64,000 nt of DNA from Hymenobacter sp. BT730 (GCF_030542105.1 NZ_JAUOFB010000003.1:372001-436000); one strand, 5' to 3'; shown: positions 16,751 to 25,925, counted from the first letter of the stretch. Numbers and translations: made by a program. The notes: generated by a model from the letters alone, not told the origin.

Positions 16751-17358
16751 GCACAGCAACGAACAACAGCGCAGCACGGCAAAGTGGCTAGCTGCACAGT
16801 AAGTGTACTGATACAGATGAATCAGTAAACAGAAGGTAATGTGAAGGGGGTGGTAGTTGCGGGCAGAAAGAAGCTACTTAACTAATTACTTCTCAATTTC
16901 TGCAGGCGAGGCCATTTGGCCAATAAGTTAAAGTGGCGGGTAATGGGTCACTAATTGCATTTTATAACAGGTAATTGCATCATGAAAGGCCCTTTGTTTT
17001 TTACCTATTCCCGGGCGACGCCCACACCTCCATAGTGTAAGCCAGGGGCACGAATTAATATATGCAATTATACATATTACTTCCCGGTAAAATCAATTAA
17101 AAATTGATATTTATTTTAATTAATATTCTGTTTAACTATCCTACCCTTTTTATTTAACCCAACAATAAAACAACCATTTCATCAGCTAACATTGCCCATA
17201 TTAGCTTCTTTAAGCCTTACTTAAATTTATTATCAAAACAAATTAATAATAAACACAACAATAAAATTCAGCTATTTAATATCATCTATAGTTAAGTTCC
17301 ATAAATCAATAACATGATATACTCGTCTATTATTTATTTACGCTGTTGAGCATACATA

Positions 17359-18105
17359 CTATAAATTTCGGTGAAAATTATCCAACAAAATAGCGGCTGA
17401 AACGGCCACATTTAAACTTTCGGCCCCACCCGCACCCGGGATATATAAACGCTGCGTCAGGCGCGCCAACACCTCAGTGCGTGGGCCGTGCGACTCGCTG
17501 CCCATTATGAGTACGCCGCCGGGCTGGAGCGTGAGGCGATGCACATTATCCCCCTCCAGGTGGGCACCATAGCGGGGAAAAGCAGGCGGCAACGTGTCCA
17601 GCCACCCGGGCAGGTCGCGCTGCCAGATGGCCACCCGGCTGAAGGAACCCATGGTGGCGGCCACGGTTTTTGGCGACCAAGGGTCGGTGCAGGTATCGGA
17701 GCAAACCACGCCGGCCAGCCCGTACCAGTCGGCCAGTCGGATAAGGGTGCCCAGGTTGCCAGGGTCACGGACCTGGTCTAGCGCCAGCAATAGTTGGTTG
17801 GGGGCAGCCTGCAGCGGGGTTTCTTCGGGAATTCGGGCTACGGCCAACGCGGCGTTATTAGTAGCCAGCGTACCTAATTTGGTCAGTTCGTCCTCCGTCG
17901 CCAGCTCGGTGGGCACGTTCGGGGGGAGCAAATGTGCATTTTTGTCGGCGAAATCAGCCGTCACAAACAGTCGTTCCGTTAGAAGTCCTGAACTTAGCAA
18001 CTCGCATACGTTCTTGCCGCCTTCCACCAGAAAGGCGCCGCTACGCAGTCGATATTTCTTCTGCTGCAAAGAATGCACGTACTTGGCAACTGCTTTTGAA
18101 ATCAT
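17359..18105 (-). CDS. TrmH/SpoU-family RNA 2'-O-methyltransferase
   Basis: A 248-residue SPOUT-class enzyme using S-adenosylmethionine to methylate a ribose 2'-OH in tRNA or rRNA. The N-terminal substrate-binding domain begins MISKAVAKYVHSLQQKKYRL and contains FLVEGGKNV. The three SpoU motifs follow: QVRDPGNLGTLIRLADW, GGVLIMGSESHGPR and YIPGAGGAESLNVAVSAAI. The target nucleotide cannot be read. Its start codon is 11 bases from that of the BamA-like gene on the opposite strand, so each promoter must lie inside the other gene. Confidence 0.92.
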   Translation of the reverse strand: MISKAVAKYVHSLQQKKYRLRSGAFLVEGGKNVCELLSSGLLTERLFVTADFADKNAHLLPPNVPTELATEDELTKLGTLATNNAALAVARIPEETPLQAAPNQLLLALDQVRDPGNLGTLIRLADWYGLAGVVCSDTCTDPWSPKTVAATMGSFSRVAIWQRDLPGWLDTLPPAFPRYGAHLEGDNVHRLTLQPGGVLIMGSESHGPRTEVLARLTQRLYIPGAGGAESLNVAVSAAILLDNFHRNL

Positions 18106-18116
18106 ATTCTTCTATT

Positions 18117-20648
18117 GTGCTGACCGCGCGCCGGCGAGTTCTACTTGTTTTTCTGCTGCTGACCGGAGGCAGCTTGCTTCCGGCCTGCTCTCCTACCCGG
18201 CTGCTGCTGCCGGGGCAAAACCTGCTGTATAAGATAAAGCTGGAAGGCGTGAAGCAGGCCGATGCGGACCGCCTGCAAACCCTGTATCAGCAGAAGCCCA
18301 ACAATCGGTTTCCCATCCCAAAGCTAGCAATCTACCAGCTAGGGCAGTATTTCTATAAGCCCGACGAGCTCCAGAAGGAGCTGCAGGATGAGCGTACCAA
18401 GTACGACTCCCTTATCCGAAAGGCGGGCCGCGACTCTGTAGCGGTGGGTAAGCTGCTGCTGAAGCGCGAGCGGCACACCCGTCGGCACCAGTTGGCCCTC
18501 AGCGAAGGTAATGCCCTGATGCGTCTGGGCGAGCCGCCCGTGGTGTACGACTCCACCCTGACGGAGCGCACCACCGAGCAGCTGAGTACGTTTTTGAAGT
18601 CGCAGGGATTTTTCCGGAGCTCAGTAAGTGCGCGGGATGCGGTGAAAGACCGGCGCGTTACGGTCACGTATCAGGTGACTGAAAATCAGCCTTTCCGCTA
18701 TACCCAGCTCGATTATGACATTCCGGACTCGACAGTAGCTAAGGTGGTGTTAGAGAATCAAAAACACGCCATTATTCACAAAGGCGACCAGTACAGCGAG
18801 GAAGCTATTGGGCTGGAAAGGGCGCGGCTGGAAAACCTGCTGAAGAATGCGGGCTATTACGATTTCCGGCAGCAGTACATTACTCTGGAGGCCGATACCA
18901 GCTATGCGCCCGGCACCGTGCGCCTGCGCACGCTCATTGCCAATCCGGGACCGGGGCAGCTACATCAGATCTACACCATTCGGCACGTTAGCTTCCTGAC
19001 CGATGCCAGCACCATCCGTTTTGGCGTGAAGCGCGACACGCTGGTGCGCGACTCTATCTACTTCCTGGCGTACAAGCACCGGTTTAGCACCAAAGTACTC
19101 AATCAGCGGGTAGAAGTACGGCCGGGCTCGGTGTACAGCCTCAACAACACGCAAACCACCCAGCGCCAGCTCGCTGACCTGGACATGTTCAGGTTTAACA
19201 CCGTGAGCTACCAGAAAGTAGCCGGAGACTCGGCCAGTGGCTTGCACCGCCTGGATGCGATAGTGAATGCGTCCCCGCAGAAAAAATTCCAGGAAACCAC
19301 CGAGTTGGGGGGAACTATGGTAGCTAACCGCCCGGGCCCTTTCGGCAACTTCCGGCTAAAAACCCGCAACGTATTTGGCGGTGCCGAAGTCCTGGAAATT
19401 GGCCTGCGGGCCGGTTTGGAAGGGCAGTTCCCCCTGGTGGCGCCCAGTGAAGGATCCAAATTTTCTACGGCCTATACTACTCAGCTCGGTGCCAACCTCA
19501 GCCTGATTTTACCGCAGTTTCTGGTACCCTGGCGCACCAATCGGTTCCTGACCCGCTACAACCCCAAAACGCGCATCTCTACCAGCTTCACCTTTGTAGA
19601 CCGGCCGGAGTATACGCGTACCAACCTGGAGGCCAGCTACGACTATATCTGGCAGCGCAATGTGTTTCAGCAGTATGTTGTCACGGTGCAAAACATCAGC
19701 CTGGTAAATAGCCGCCTGGATCAGGGATACCGACAAGAGCTGCTGAAACTACCCAACAATGCTGCCCTACTGCGCAGCTTTAGTAGTCTGCTGATACCCA
19801 GCGCCAACGCCACCTCCTACTATAACAGCAACGACTTCAACCAGACCCGCGACGCACGTTCCTTCCGAGCTACCGCAGAAATTGGAGGCTTGGGCAGGCG
19901 CCTCTATTCGCGCCCAGGTTCCACCGACAATTCCGGCACGGTAGCGGAAACTACCATCGGCGATGTACTGGTGCTGGACTACGCCCGCTTCAACGCCGAT
20001 TTCCGCCGTTACCACAAGCTTACGCCCCAAACCTATTTTGTGTGGCGCCTAAATGGTGGCTTGGCGCACGCCCTCACCCCTACACGCCTCTCCGCCCAGG
20101 ATGGCACTTCTACCTCCCCCTACATTATTCCCTACGATAAGTATTTCTTTGGCGGTGGGGGTACTAGCTTGAGGGCGTGGCGCCCTCGCCGGCTCGGCCC
20201 TGGCTCCTACACCTCCGTGCTGATGAAAGAAGGCGTGGTAGAGTTAGACAGCCGAGGCAAGCCTATTCAGGATGAAAATGTGGAGCAGCCAGGTGAGCTG
20301 CTACTGGAAGCCAGCGCCGAGTACCGTTTTCCTTTGTATGATTACCTGGATGGCGCATTGTTTACCGATATCGGCAACGTTTGGTCGTTACAAAAAAACG
20401 ATCCTAGGCCTGGCGCTCAGTTTGACCCCGGCCGCTTTTACAAGGAACTGGCTGTCAGCAGCGGCTTCGGTCTTCGCTTCGACTTTACTTTCCTGATTAT
20501 CCGGCTCGATATTGCCACCAAAATATATGATCCAACAGCCGTAGACGGTGACGAATGGGCCATTAACCGCTTTGCCATCTGGCGTAACAAAAACAAGCCC
20601 TGGCAGAACACGCCCACGCTGAATGTAGGCATTGGCTATCCATTCTGA
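18117..20648 (+). CDS. BamA/TamA-family outer membrane protein
   Basis: An 843-residue protein. The N-terminus is lipoprotein-like (hydrophobic run VLLVFLLLTGGSLLPACS with a Cys), followed by POTRA-like segments (about 50-430) and a C-terminal 16-strand surface-antigen barrel (about 470-843) with FFGGGGTSLRAWRPRRLGP, the conserved barrel turn of the Omp85 superfamily, and a final strand ending in GIGYPF. Such proteins insert or translocate envelope proteins. The frame is open back to 17934 inside the methyltransferase gene; GTG 18117-18119 is chosen because the lipoprotein signal begins there. Confidence 0.88.
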   Translation: MLTARRRVLLVFLLLTGGSLLPACSPTRLLLPGQNLLYKIKLEGVKQADADRLQTLYQQKPNNRFPIPKLAIYQLGQYFYKPDELQKELQDERTKYDSLIRKAGRDSVAVGKLLLKRERHTRRHQLALSEGNALMRLGEPPVVYDSTLTERTTEQLSTFLKSQGFFRSSVSARDAVKDRRVTVTYQVTENQPFRYTQLDYDIPDSTVAKVVLENQKHAIIHKGDQYSEEAIGLERARLENLLKNAGYYDFRQQYITLEADTSYAPGTVRLRTLIANPGPGQLHQIYTIRHVSFLTDASTIRFGVKRDTLVRDSIYFLAYKHRFSTKVLNQRVEVRPGSVYSLNNTQTTQRQLADLDMFRFNTVSYQKVAGDSASGLHRLDAIVNASPQKKFQETTELGGTMVANRPGPFGNFRLKTRNVFGGAEVLEIGLRAGLEGQFPLVAPSEGSKFSTAYTTQLGANLSLILPQFLVPWRTNRFLTRYNPKTRISTSFTFVDRPEYTRTNLEASYDYIWQRNVFQQYVVTVQNISLVNSRLDQGYRQELLKLPNNAALLRSFSSLLIPSANATSYYNSNDFNQTRDARSFRATAEIGGLGRRLYSRPGSTDNSGTVAETTIGDVLVLDYARFNADFRRYHKLTPQTYFVWRLNGGLAHALTPTRLSAQDGTSTSPYIIPYDKYFFGGGGTSLRAWRPRRLGPGSYTSVLMKEGVVELDSRGKPIQDENVEQPGELLLEASAEYRFPLYDYLDGALFTDIGNVWSLQKNDPRPGAQFDPGRFYKELAVSSGFGLRFDFTFLIIRLDIATKIYDPTAVDGDEWAINRFAIWRNKNKPWQNTPTLNVGIGYPF

Positions 20649-20661
20649 TGCCGCATGAAAT

Positions 20662-20704
20662 GCACAAAAAAGGCTGACCCGGTATGGGTCAGCCTTTTTT
20701 GTGC
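20662..20704. terminator. Bidirectional terminator between convergent genes
   Basis: GCACAAAAAAGGCTGACCC pairs perfectly with GGGTCAGCCTTTTTTGTGC around a GTAT loop. It separates the BamA-like gene and the E1 gene and has A/T runs on both sides. Confidence 0.92.
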
Positions 20705-20721
20705 TGTAGAGTCAGGTGAGG

Positions 20722-22839
20722 TTAGTACTCCAGCAATTCACTCAGCATAGCAGCTACTTTATCCGCATTAGGCAGCATCTGCCTCTCCAGGTCTACGTTG
20801 AGAGCAATAGCCGGCAGGTTGGCGGCACCCAGCGTAAACACCGGGGCATCCAAGCGTTGAAAGCAGTGGCGCTGAATACGGCCCGCCAGACTCTCTGCGA
20901 AAGAGTTCATAAGTGGTTCTTCCGTGAGGACCAGCACTTTGCCGTGGCGGATTACCGCGGCCTGCACTGCTTCAAAATCCAGCGGATTGAGCGTGCGTAA
21001 ATCCAGGATTTCTACCTGACCCGGGAACTGCCTGCTGGCTGATTTAGCCCAGTATACGCCCATGCCGTATGTTACAACCACGCAGGTTTCGCCATTACGG
21101 AGCTTTTCCGCGTCGGCTTCCTGCACTATGGCGGCTTTGCCCAGTGGAATGACGTACCCAGCGGCCGGTTCTGTAGTTTTGGCGTCTTCAGTACCGGGCA
21201 CTTTGCTCCAGTAAAGACCTTTATGCTCCAGCATTACCACCGGGTTGGGGTCGAGGAAGGCCGCACGCATCAGCCCTTTCATATCCGCCGCATTGCTGGG
21301 ATACACCACTTTGATGCCCCTGATAGTCAGCAAAGTGCTTTCAATGGAGCCCGAATGATACGGCCCACCGCCACCGTAGGCCCCAATAGGCACGCGGATG
21401 AGCGACTGCACCGGGAACTTGCCATTAGAGAGGTAGCAGGATTTCGACAGCTCCTCCACCAACTGATTCAGCGCTGGCCAGATGTAGTCAGCAAACTGGA
21501 TTTCCACAATGGGTTTCGCGCCTACAGCACTCATGCCGGCGGTGCTGCCCACAATGTAGGCCTCCTGAATGGGCGTGTTAAATACGCGGGCGTCGCCGTA
21601 CTTTTTAGCTAGCAGGGCGGCCTCGCGGAACACCCCGCCTAACTCACCGCCTACGTCCTGGCCGTAGAACAGTGCTTCGGGAAATTCACGCAGAATATCA
21701 TCCACGGCGTGTAGCGCGGCGTCCACCATCAGGGCTTTATCAGCACCGGCGGGGCTACGCTCCCCGGCTTCCTCCATTACGGCCGGGGGTGCAAACTCAT
21801 GGTCCTGAAAAGTGGCGGGGTCGGGCGCGGGCGCGGCCAGAGCACGCTGGTAGTCGGCCTCCACCGTGGCGCGCGCCTGGGCGCCTAGCGCTTGCAGTTC
21901 GTCTTCGGCAAAGCCTAGCTCCAGCATTTGCTGGTGGAAGCGTGGCAGTGGGTCGTTGAGCGTATGCGAGGCCAGGTTGTCGCCGCGGTACCACTCCCGG
22001 CGCACGCCACTGGTATGGTGGCCCAAAAGCGGGCACTTAGCGTGTACCAATACCGGCCCCTGGCGCTGACGAACGTAGTCGAAAGCTTCTCCCATGCCGG
22101 CATAGCTCGCCAGGAAATCGGCCCCATCAAACTGCAGGCGGTGCAGCCCTTTAAAGCCAGCGGCAAACTCGTAGGCATCCATGGCGCGCATTTCGCGGCT
22201 GGTGGCCGAGATACCCCAGTCGTTGTCCTGCACCAGGTAAATAATGGGGAGCTGATGCAGCACGGCCATCTGCAGGGCCTCAGCAACTTCGCCTTCCGTC
22301 ATGGCCCCGTCGCCGATGGAGCAAAGCGAAACGGGAAAATCTGAGGCTGCCGCATCAGCAGAAAGCAGCCCCTGACTTTCCAGATACTTAATGCCGTGGG
22401 CAATACCCGTAGCTGGAATAGCCTGCATGCCAGTAGCCGAGCTTTGATGCGGAATAACCGGGAAACCCGCGCGGCGCAATGAGGGGTGGCAATAATAGGT
22501 ACGCCCGCCCGAAAAAGGGTCGTCGCGCTTGGCCATCAGCTGCAGCATCAGCTCGTAGGGCTGCAGGCCCATGCCCAGAAGCATGGCGTCGTCGCGGTAG
22601 TAGGGCGCGGCGTAGTCCTGAGGCGTGAGGTGGAAGGCAGTGGCGAGCTGAATAGCTTCGTGGCCACGGGCCGTGGCGTGCACGTATTTAGCCGTTATGG
22701 CCTTGTTTTCTTCGTAGAGGCGGGCCATTTCATCGGCCGTGCGCATGAGGCGGTATGCGCGGGCCAGGGTGTGGCGATTGGGCTGGGTAGTAGCGGCGGT
22801 AAAGTCGGTTTCCAGGGTGGGGGCAGTTTGCGTCGACAT
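20722..22839 (-). CDS. 2-oxoacid dehydrogenase E1, fused alpha and beta subunits
   Basis: A 705-residue thiamine-diphosphate enzyme joining both E1 subunits in one chain. The alpha half (1-330) has GDGAMTEGEVAEALQMAV (from residue 176), the TPP/Mg motif, and PIIYLVQDNDWGIS. The beta half (about 370-705) starts ALFYGQDVGGELGGVFREA and has the QFADYIWPALNQL and GPYHSGSIES blocks of branched-chain-type E1. It would decarboxylate 2-oxoacids (most likely branched-chain ones) and pass the acyl group to E2. The ATG at 22837-22839 is preferred; the frame extends 20 Arg-rich codons further. E2 and E3 are not nearby. Confidence 0.92.
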   Translation of the reverse strand: MSTQTAPTLETDFTAATTQPNRHTLARAYRLMRTADEMARLYEENKAITAKYVHATARGHEAIQLATAFHLTPQDYAAPYYRDDAMLLGMGLQPYELMLQLMAKRDDPFSGGRTYYCHPSLRRAGFPVIPHQSSATGMQAIPATGIAHGIKYLESQGLLSADAAASDFPVSLCSIGDGAMTEGEVAEALQMAVLHQLPIIYLVQDNDWGISATSREMRAMDAYEFAAGFKGLHRLQFDGADFLASYAGMGEAFDYVRQRQGPVLVHAKCPLLGHHTSGVRREWYRGDNLASHTLNDPLPRFHQQMLELGFAEDELQALGAQARATVEADYQRALAAPAPDPATFQDHEFAPPAVMEEAGERSPAGADKALMVDAALHAVDDILREFPEALFYGQDVGGELGGVFREAALLAKKYGDARVFNTPIQEAYIVGSTAGMSAVGAKPIVEIQFADYIWPALNQLVEELSKSCYLSNGKFPVQSLIRVPIGAYGGGGPYHSGSIESTLLTIRGIKVVYPSNAADMKGLMRAAFLDPNPVVMLEHKGLYWSKVPGTEDAKTTEPAAGYVIPLGKAAIVQEADAEKLRNGETCVVVTYGMGVYWAKSASRQFPGQVEILDLRTLNPLDFEAVQAAVIRHGKVLVLTEEPLMNSFAESLAGRIQRHCFQRLDAPVFTLGAANLPAIALNVDLERQMLPNADKVAAMLSELLEY

Positions 22840-22959
22840 GAAGCAGCGGAAGATTGACCGGGCGAAGTTACGCCTTCGTTGCCAAGTATGCCCAGCCATG
22901 GCTTATAGAAACCGACGGAGCAGCAAGGGTTGCCGCTTGGGGTTCTTTCCTGGCCCTCC

Positions 22960-22968
22960 TACCTTTGC
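22960..22968 (+). promoter_or_regulatory. Promoter element directly before a start codon
   Basis: TACCTTTGC matches TAnnTTTG. The ATG of the GNAT gene begins four bases after it (22972), so transcription would begin at or next to the start codon and the message may be leaderless. Confidence 0.6.
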
Positions 22969-22971
22969 GCC

Positions 22972-23502
22972 ATGCCTGAAACTCTCCACATTTCTCCGGC
23001 CACCGAAGCGGATATTCCTGCCCTGGCAGTACTGGTAAACAGCGCCTACCGCGGCGAGGTCTCCCAACAGGGCTGGACCACCGAAGCCCACCTGCTAGGT
23101 GGTCAGCGCACCGATGCCGAAAACCTGCGTGAGATGATGGCCCCGGAAAATGCCACTATTCTTTTAGCACGTACTGCCGAGGGAATATTGGTTGGCTGCG
23201 TCTATTTACAGCATCAGGCTGATGCGCTGTACTTGGGTATGCTTTCTGTAGCCCCTGACCGGCAGGCGCTGGGTATCGGCAAAAAGCTGATGCAAGCCGG
23301 TGAAGAGTATGCTCGAAAACGGGGCTGCCCTGTAATGCGCATCACGGTTATTTCGCTACGGCATGAGTTGCTGGCCTGGTATGAGCGCCACGGCTACCAA
23401 CGCACCGGTCAAACCGTACCTTTCCCCACAGACCCACGTTTTGGTCTGCCCCGCCAGCCATTGGAACTGCTGGTGCTGGAAAAGGCTATTGATAATCCAT
23501 AA
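22972..23502 (+). CDS. GNAT-family N-acetyltransferase
   Basis: A 176-residue acetyltransferase using acetyl-CoA. The fold opens ISPATEADIPALAVLVNSAY and motif A is LSVAPDRQALGIGKKLMQ, with the R/Q-x-x-G-x-G/A pyrophosphate loop. IELTVISLR-like strand MRITVISLRHELLAWYERHG follows, and the C-terminus is LELLVLEK. The acceptor amine is unknown. ATG 22972 is chosen over an upstream start at 22930 because the consensus promoter lies between them. It is divergent from the E1 gene. Confidence 0.9.
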   Translation: MPETLHISPATEADIPALAVLVNSAYRGEVSQQGWTTEAHLLGGQRTDAENLREMMAPENATILLARTAEGILVGCVYLQHQADALYLGMLSVAPDRQALGIGKKLMQAGEEYARKRGCPVMRITVISLRHELLAWYERHGYQRTGQTVPFPTDPRFGLPRQPLELLVLEKAIDNP

Positions 23503-23626
23503 TCAGTTGCAGGATAAATAAGGGTGATGTTTTGATTTGCATCTAAATAGAGTCTGCCTTTGTTAAACAGACGAAGCATCGGTTGGGAACCATCCCGGCA
23601 ACCATACACTCAAAAGCCGCAACTCT

Positions 23627-23635
23627 TACCTTTGC
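23627..23635 (+). promoter_or_regulatory. Bacteroidota-type -7 promoter element
   Basis: TACCTTTGC matches TAnnTTTG and lies 90 bases upstream of the hemF start codon. Confidence 0.6.
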
Positions 23636-23725
23636 TATACGAAACAACAGCGGCGGTCCTGATTTATGTCAGGTGGCGCGTTGGTTTTCCCGCTAGGTTT
23701 ACCCCGGATTTATCCCTCGTTGTTT

Positions 23726-24688
23726 ATGGATACTTTGCTCGCCTCCGCACCTTCCTTCCCCGTTCCCACCCCCGCTCCGGCCTTCCGGGACACCGTCGCC
23801 AACTGGATGCGTCAGTTTCAGGACTGGCTGTGCCAGGAGCTGGAAGAGGCCGACGGCCTGGCCCAGTTTCAGGAGGATGCCTGGGAGCATCACGGCGGTG
23901 GCGGTGGCCGCTCCCGAATCCTCACCAACGGCAATATCATTGAGAAAGGCGGGGTCAATTTCTCGGGCGTTTCGGGCACCATGAGCGACAAGGCGGCTCA
24001 GATGCTGCTAATGCCGGACCCGCGCTATTTTGCCACGGGAGTATCCGTAGTGCAGCATCCGCGCAGCCCTATGGTACCCATTTCGCACATGAACGTGCGC
24101 TATTTTGAAGCCGGCAACGGTGAATCCTGGTTTGGCGGCGGCCTCGACCTGACCCCCATTTACGTGGATGAAGCCCAGGCCCGCTGGTTTCATGAGCAGA
24201 TTGCCTGCGTGTGCCAGCGCCACAACCCTACCTATTATACCCGCTTTAAAGAGTGGGCCGATGAGTACTTCTACATCACACACCGCCAGGAAACCCGCGG
24301 CGTGGGTGGTATCTTCTTCGACCGCCTCACTGTGGGACAGGATGGTGACCGGGATGCCCTGTTTGCTTTTGTGCGGGAAGTAGGCGAAGTATATGGTCGC
24401 GCCTATACGGAGCTCATGCGCTGCAATGCCGAACTGCCTTACACAGCGCGGGAGAAAAAATGGCAAATGGTACGCCGCGGCCGCTACGCCGAGTTCAACC
24501 TGGCCATTGACCGAGGCACCCGGTTTGGCCTGGAAACCGGGGGCCGTACTGAAAGTATTCTGATGAGTTTGCCACCTCAGTGCGAGTGGCACTACAACCT
24601 GCAACCCGAGCTGGGCTCACCTGAAGCCGCCACCCAGGAGTGGTTGCGCAAAGGCGTAGACTGGCTTGCCACCTCTCCCACCGTTTGA
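23726..24688 (+). CDS. hemF: Oxygen-dependent coproporphyrinogen III oxidase
   Basis: Converts coproporphyrinogen III to protoporphyrinogen IX in haem synthesis, using O2. The 320-residue protein has GRSRILTNGNIIEKGGVNFS, HMNVRYFEAGNGESWFGGG (the catalytic region), DLTPIYVDEAQA, ETRGVGGIFFD and NLAIDRGTRFGL, all conserved in HemF. The C-terminus has SLPPQCEWHYN. ATG 23726 gives a normal N-terminus; an upstream in-frame ATG (23666) adds 20 non-family residues. Its TGA overlaps the TTG start of the PAP2 gene by four bases. Confidence 0.95.
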   Translation: MDTLLASAPSFPVPTPAPAFRDTVANWMRQFQDWLCQELEEADGLAQFQEDAWEHHGGGGGRSRILTNGNIIEKGGVNFSGVSGTMSDKAAQMLLMPDPRYFATGVSVVQHPRSPMVPISHMNVRYFEAGNGESWFGGGLDLTPIYVDEAQARWFHEQIACVCQRHNPTYYTRFKEWADEYFYITHRQETRGVGGIFFDRLTVGQDGDRDALFAFVREVGEVYGRAYTELMRCNAELPYTAREKKWQMVRRGRYAEFNLAIDRGTRFGLETGGRTESILMSLPPQCEWHYNLQPELGSPEAATQEWLRKGVDWLATSPTV

Positions 24689-25278
24689 TTGATCAGCTTC
24701 AAGGCCTGGACCGCTGGCTGCTTGTAGCCGCCAATGCTCGACATCAGAAATGGCTCGATGCCTTCATGGTCTTTTTCTCGGAACGCTTTGTGTGGTTCCC
24801 GGCGTATCTCGTGCTGGTGGTAGCCCTGGCTTATTACCTGCAGCGGCGCGTGTTGCTGGCTGTGCCTCTGCTGGCCCTGTGCATTGGCCTGGCCGATAGT
24901 ATTTCCAGCCGCTTCTTCAAGCCCTTCTTCGCGCGCCTACGCCCCTGCCACGACCCTGAGCTTTCCGAGACACTGAACCTGGTGCATGGCTGCGGCGGGC
25001 AGTTCGGGTTTATTTCCTCACACGCGGCCAACTCCTTTGCGTTGGCCGTGTTTCTCTCCCTGATTCTACCCCGTCGCTTCCGCATCGCCAAGGTTTTTCT
25101 GTTTATCTGGGCGGCCTTAGTGAGCTATAGCCGCATCTATCTGGGTGCCCATTATCCGAGCGACGTGGTGGCTGGTGCTCTGCTGGGCAGTGTACTAGCC
25201 TGGGTGGCCGCCATCACTTATGAACGGATAGCCGTGCGGGTACCGCCCACTTTGCAAAATATGCGCTCCAATGCCTGA
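24685..25278 (+). CDS. PAP2-family phosphatase, membrane-bound
   Basis: A 197-residue membrane phosphatase of the PAP2 superfamily, acting on lipid phosphates or polyprenyl diphosphates. Motif 1 is KPFFARLRP, motif 2 is SSHAANSFA (the usual PSGH is SSHA here), and motif 3 is SRIYLGAHYPSDVVAG. About five membrane helices surround them. The TTG at 24685-24687 overlaps the hemF stop (TTGA), a compact coupling; the GTG at 24640 lies inside hemF and is less likely. Its end overlaps the next gene by eight bases (ATGCCTGA). Confidence 0.88.
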   Translation: MIDQLQGLDRWLLVAANARHQKWLDAFMVFFSERFVWFPAYLVLVVALAYYLQRRVLLAVPLLALCIGLADSISSRFFKPFFARLRPCHDPELSETLNLVHGCGGQFGFISSHAANSFALAVFLSLILPRRFRIAKVFLFIWAALVSYSRIYLGAHYPSDVVAGALLGSVLAWVAAITYERIAVRVPPTLQNMRSNA

Positions 25279-25837
25279 ATCAGCCTCAAAATTCCTCTTC
25301 CTGCTCTCTAGCACCCGGCGGCAGGGCAACAGTGAACAGTTAGCGCAAGCCGCTGCCCAACATTTACCAGCCGGTACTGAGCAGCAATGGCTTCAGCTTA
25401 TTGATTACCCATTGCCTGATTTTGTAGATCTTCGGCATGATGGGGCCTATCCGCCGCCTGAAGGGAATTCCCACTTTTTACGGGAGGCCACGTTGCAGGC
25501 CACAGATCTGGTGTTGGTAGCACCACTCTATTGGTATACCCTCCCTGTGCCCGCCAAGCAGTATCTGGATTATTGGAGCGCCTGGATGCGTGCCACCGAT
25601 GTGGCATTCAGGGAGCAGATGCAAGGCAAAACCTTTTGGGCCGTTGTGGCCAGCAGCGGAGACCGGGCCGACGCGCAGCCTCTGGAAGATACGCTGAAGC
25701 TGTGCGCGCAGTATATGCGCATGCACTGGGGTGGTTTTCTGTTTGGCAATGGCTCCCGCCCCGGCGACATCCAGCAAGACGCCTTAGCGCTGGAACAGGC
25801 TCGGCAGTTTTTCTCGGAGGCTGAAATCGTTAAATAA
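25271..25837 (+). CDS. NAD(P)H-dependent FMN reductase / flavodoxin-like oxidoreductase
   Basis: A 188-residue flavodoxin-fold protein. SSTRRQGNSEQLAQAAAQHL near residues 14-33 is the phosphate-binding loop, and LVLVAPLYWYTLPVPAKQYL forms the second flavin contact, as in YwqN/KefF-like reductases. VVASSGDRADAQPLEDTLK forms the third. It would reduce FMN, quinones or related acceptors with NAD(P)H. The start overlaps the PAP2 stop, and a strong terminator follows, so hemF, PAP2 and this gene form one compact operon. Confidence 0.87.
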   Translation: MPESASKFLFLLSSTRRQGNSEQLAQAAAQHLPAGTEQQWLQLIDYPLPDFVDLRHDGAYPPPEGNSHFLREATLQATDLVLVAPLYWYTLPVPAKQYLDYWSAWMRATDVAFREQMQGKTFWAVVASSGDRADAQPLEDTLKLCAQYMRMHWGGFLFGNGSRPGDIQQDALALEQARQFFSEAEIVK

Positions 25838-25869
25838 TATGAAGTCTGCCGCCTTTTGGTAGCGTCCAA

Positions 25870-25911
25870 AAACAGAAAGCCCCACCTATGTATAGGTGGG
25901 GCTTTCTGTTT
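25870..25911. terminator. Bidirectional terminator
   Basis: A 20-bp perfect stem (25870-25889 with 25892-25911), AAACAGAAAGCCCCACCTAT and its complement, with a very short loop. It separates the FMN reductase gene from a convergent small gene. Confidence 0.92.
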
Positions 25912-25925
25912 AAAGTTACCTGGGC

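Larger units (their letters stand above)
16453..17358. other. 0.9-kb non-coding region with structured and AT-rich parts
   Basis: No convincing gene lies between the lipoprotein start and the methyltransferase stop. The left part (to about 16800) is GC-balanced and contains a nested hairpin and a perfect palindrome. The right part (about 17040-17345) is strongly AT-rich with runs such as TTAATTAATATT. It presumably holds the promoter of the lipoprotein gene. No tRNA or protein signature was seen. Confidence 0.7.
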
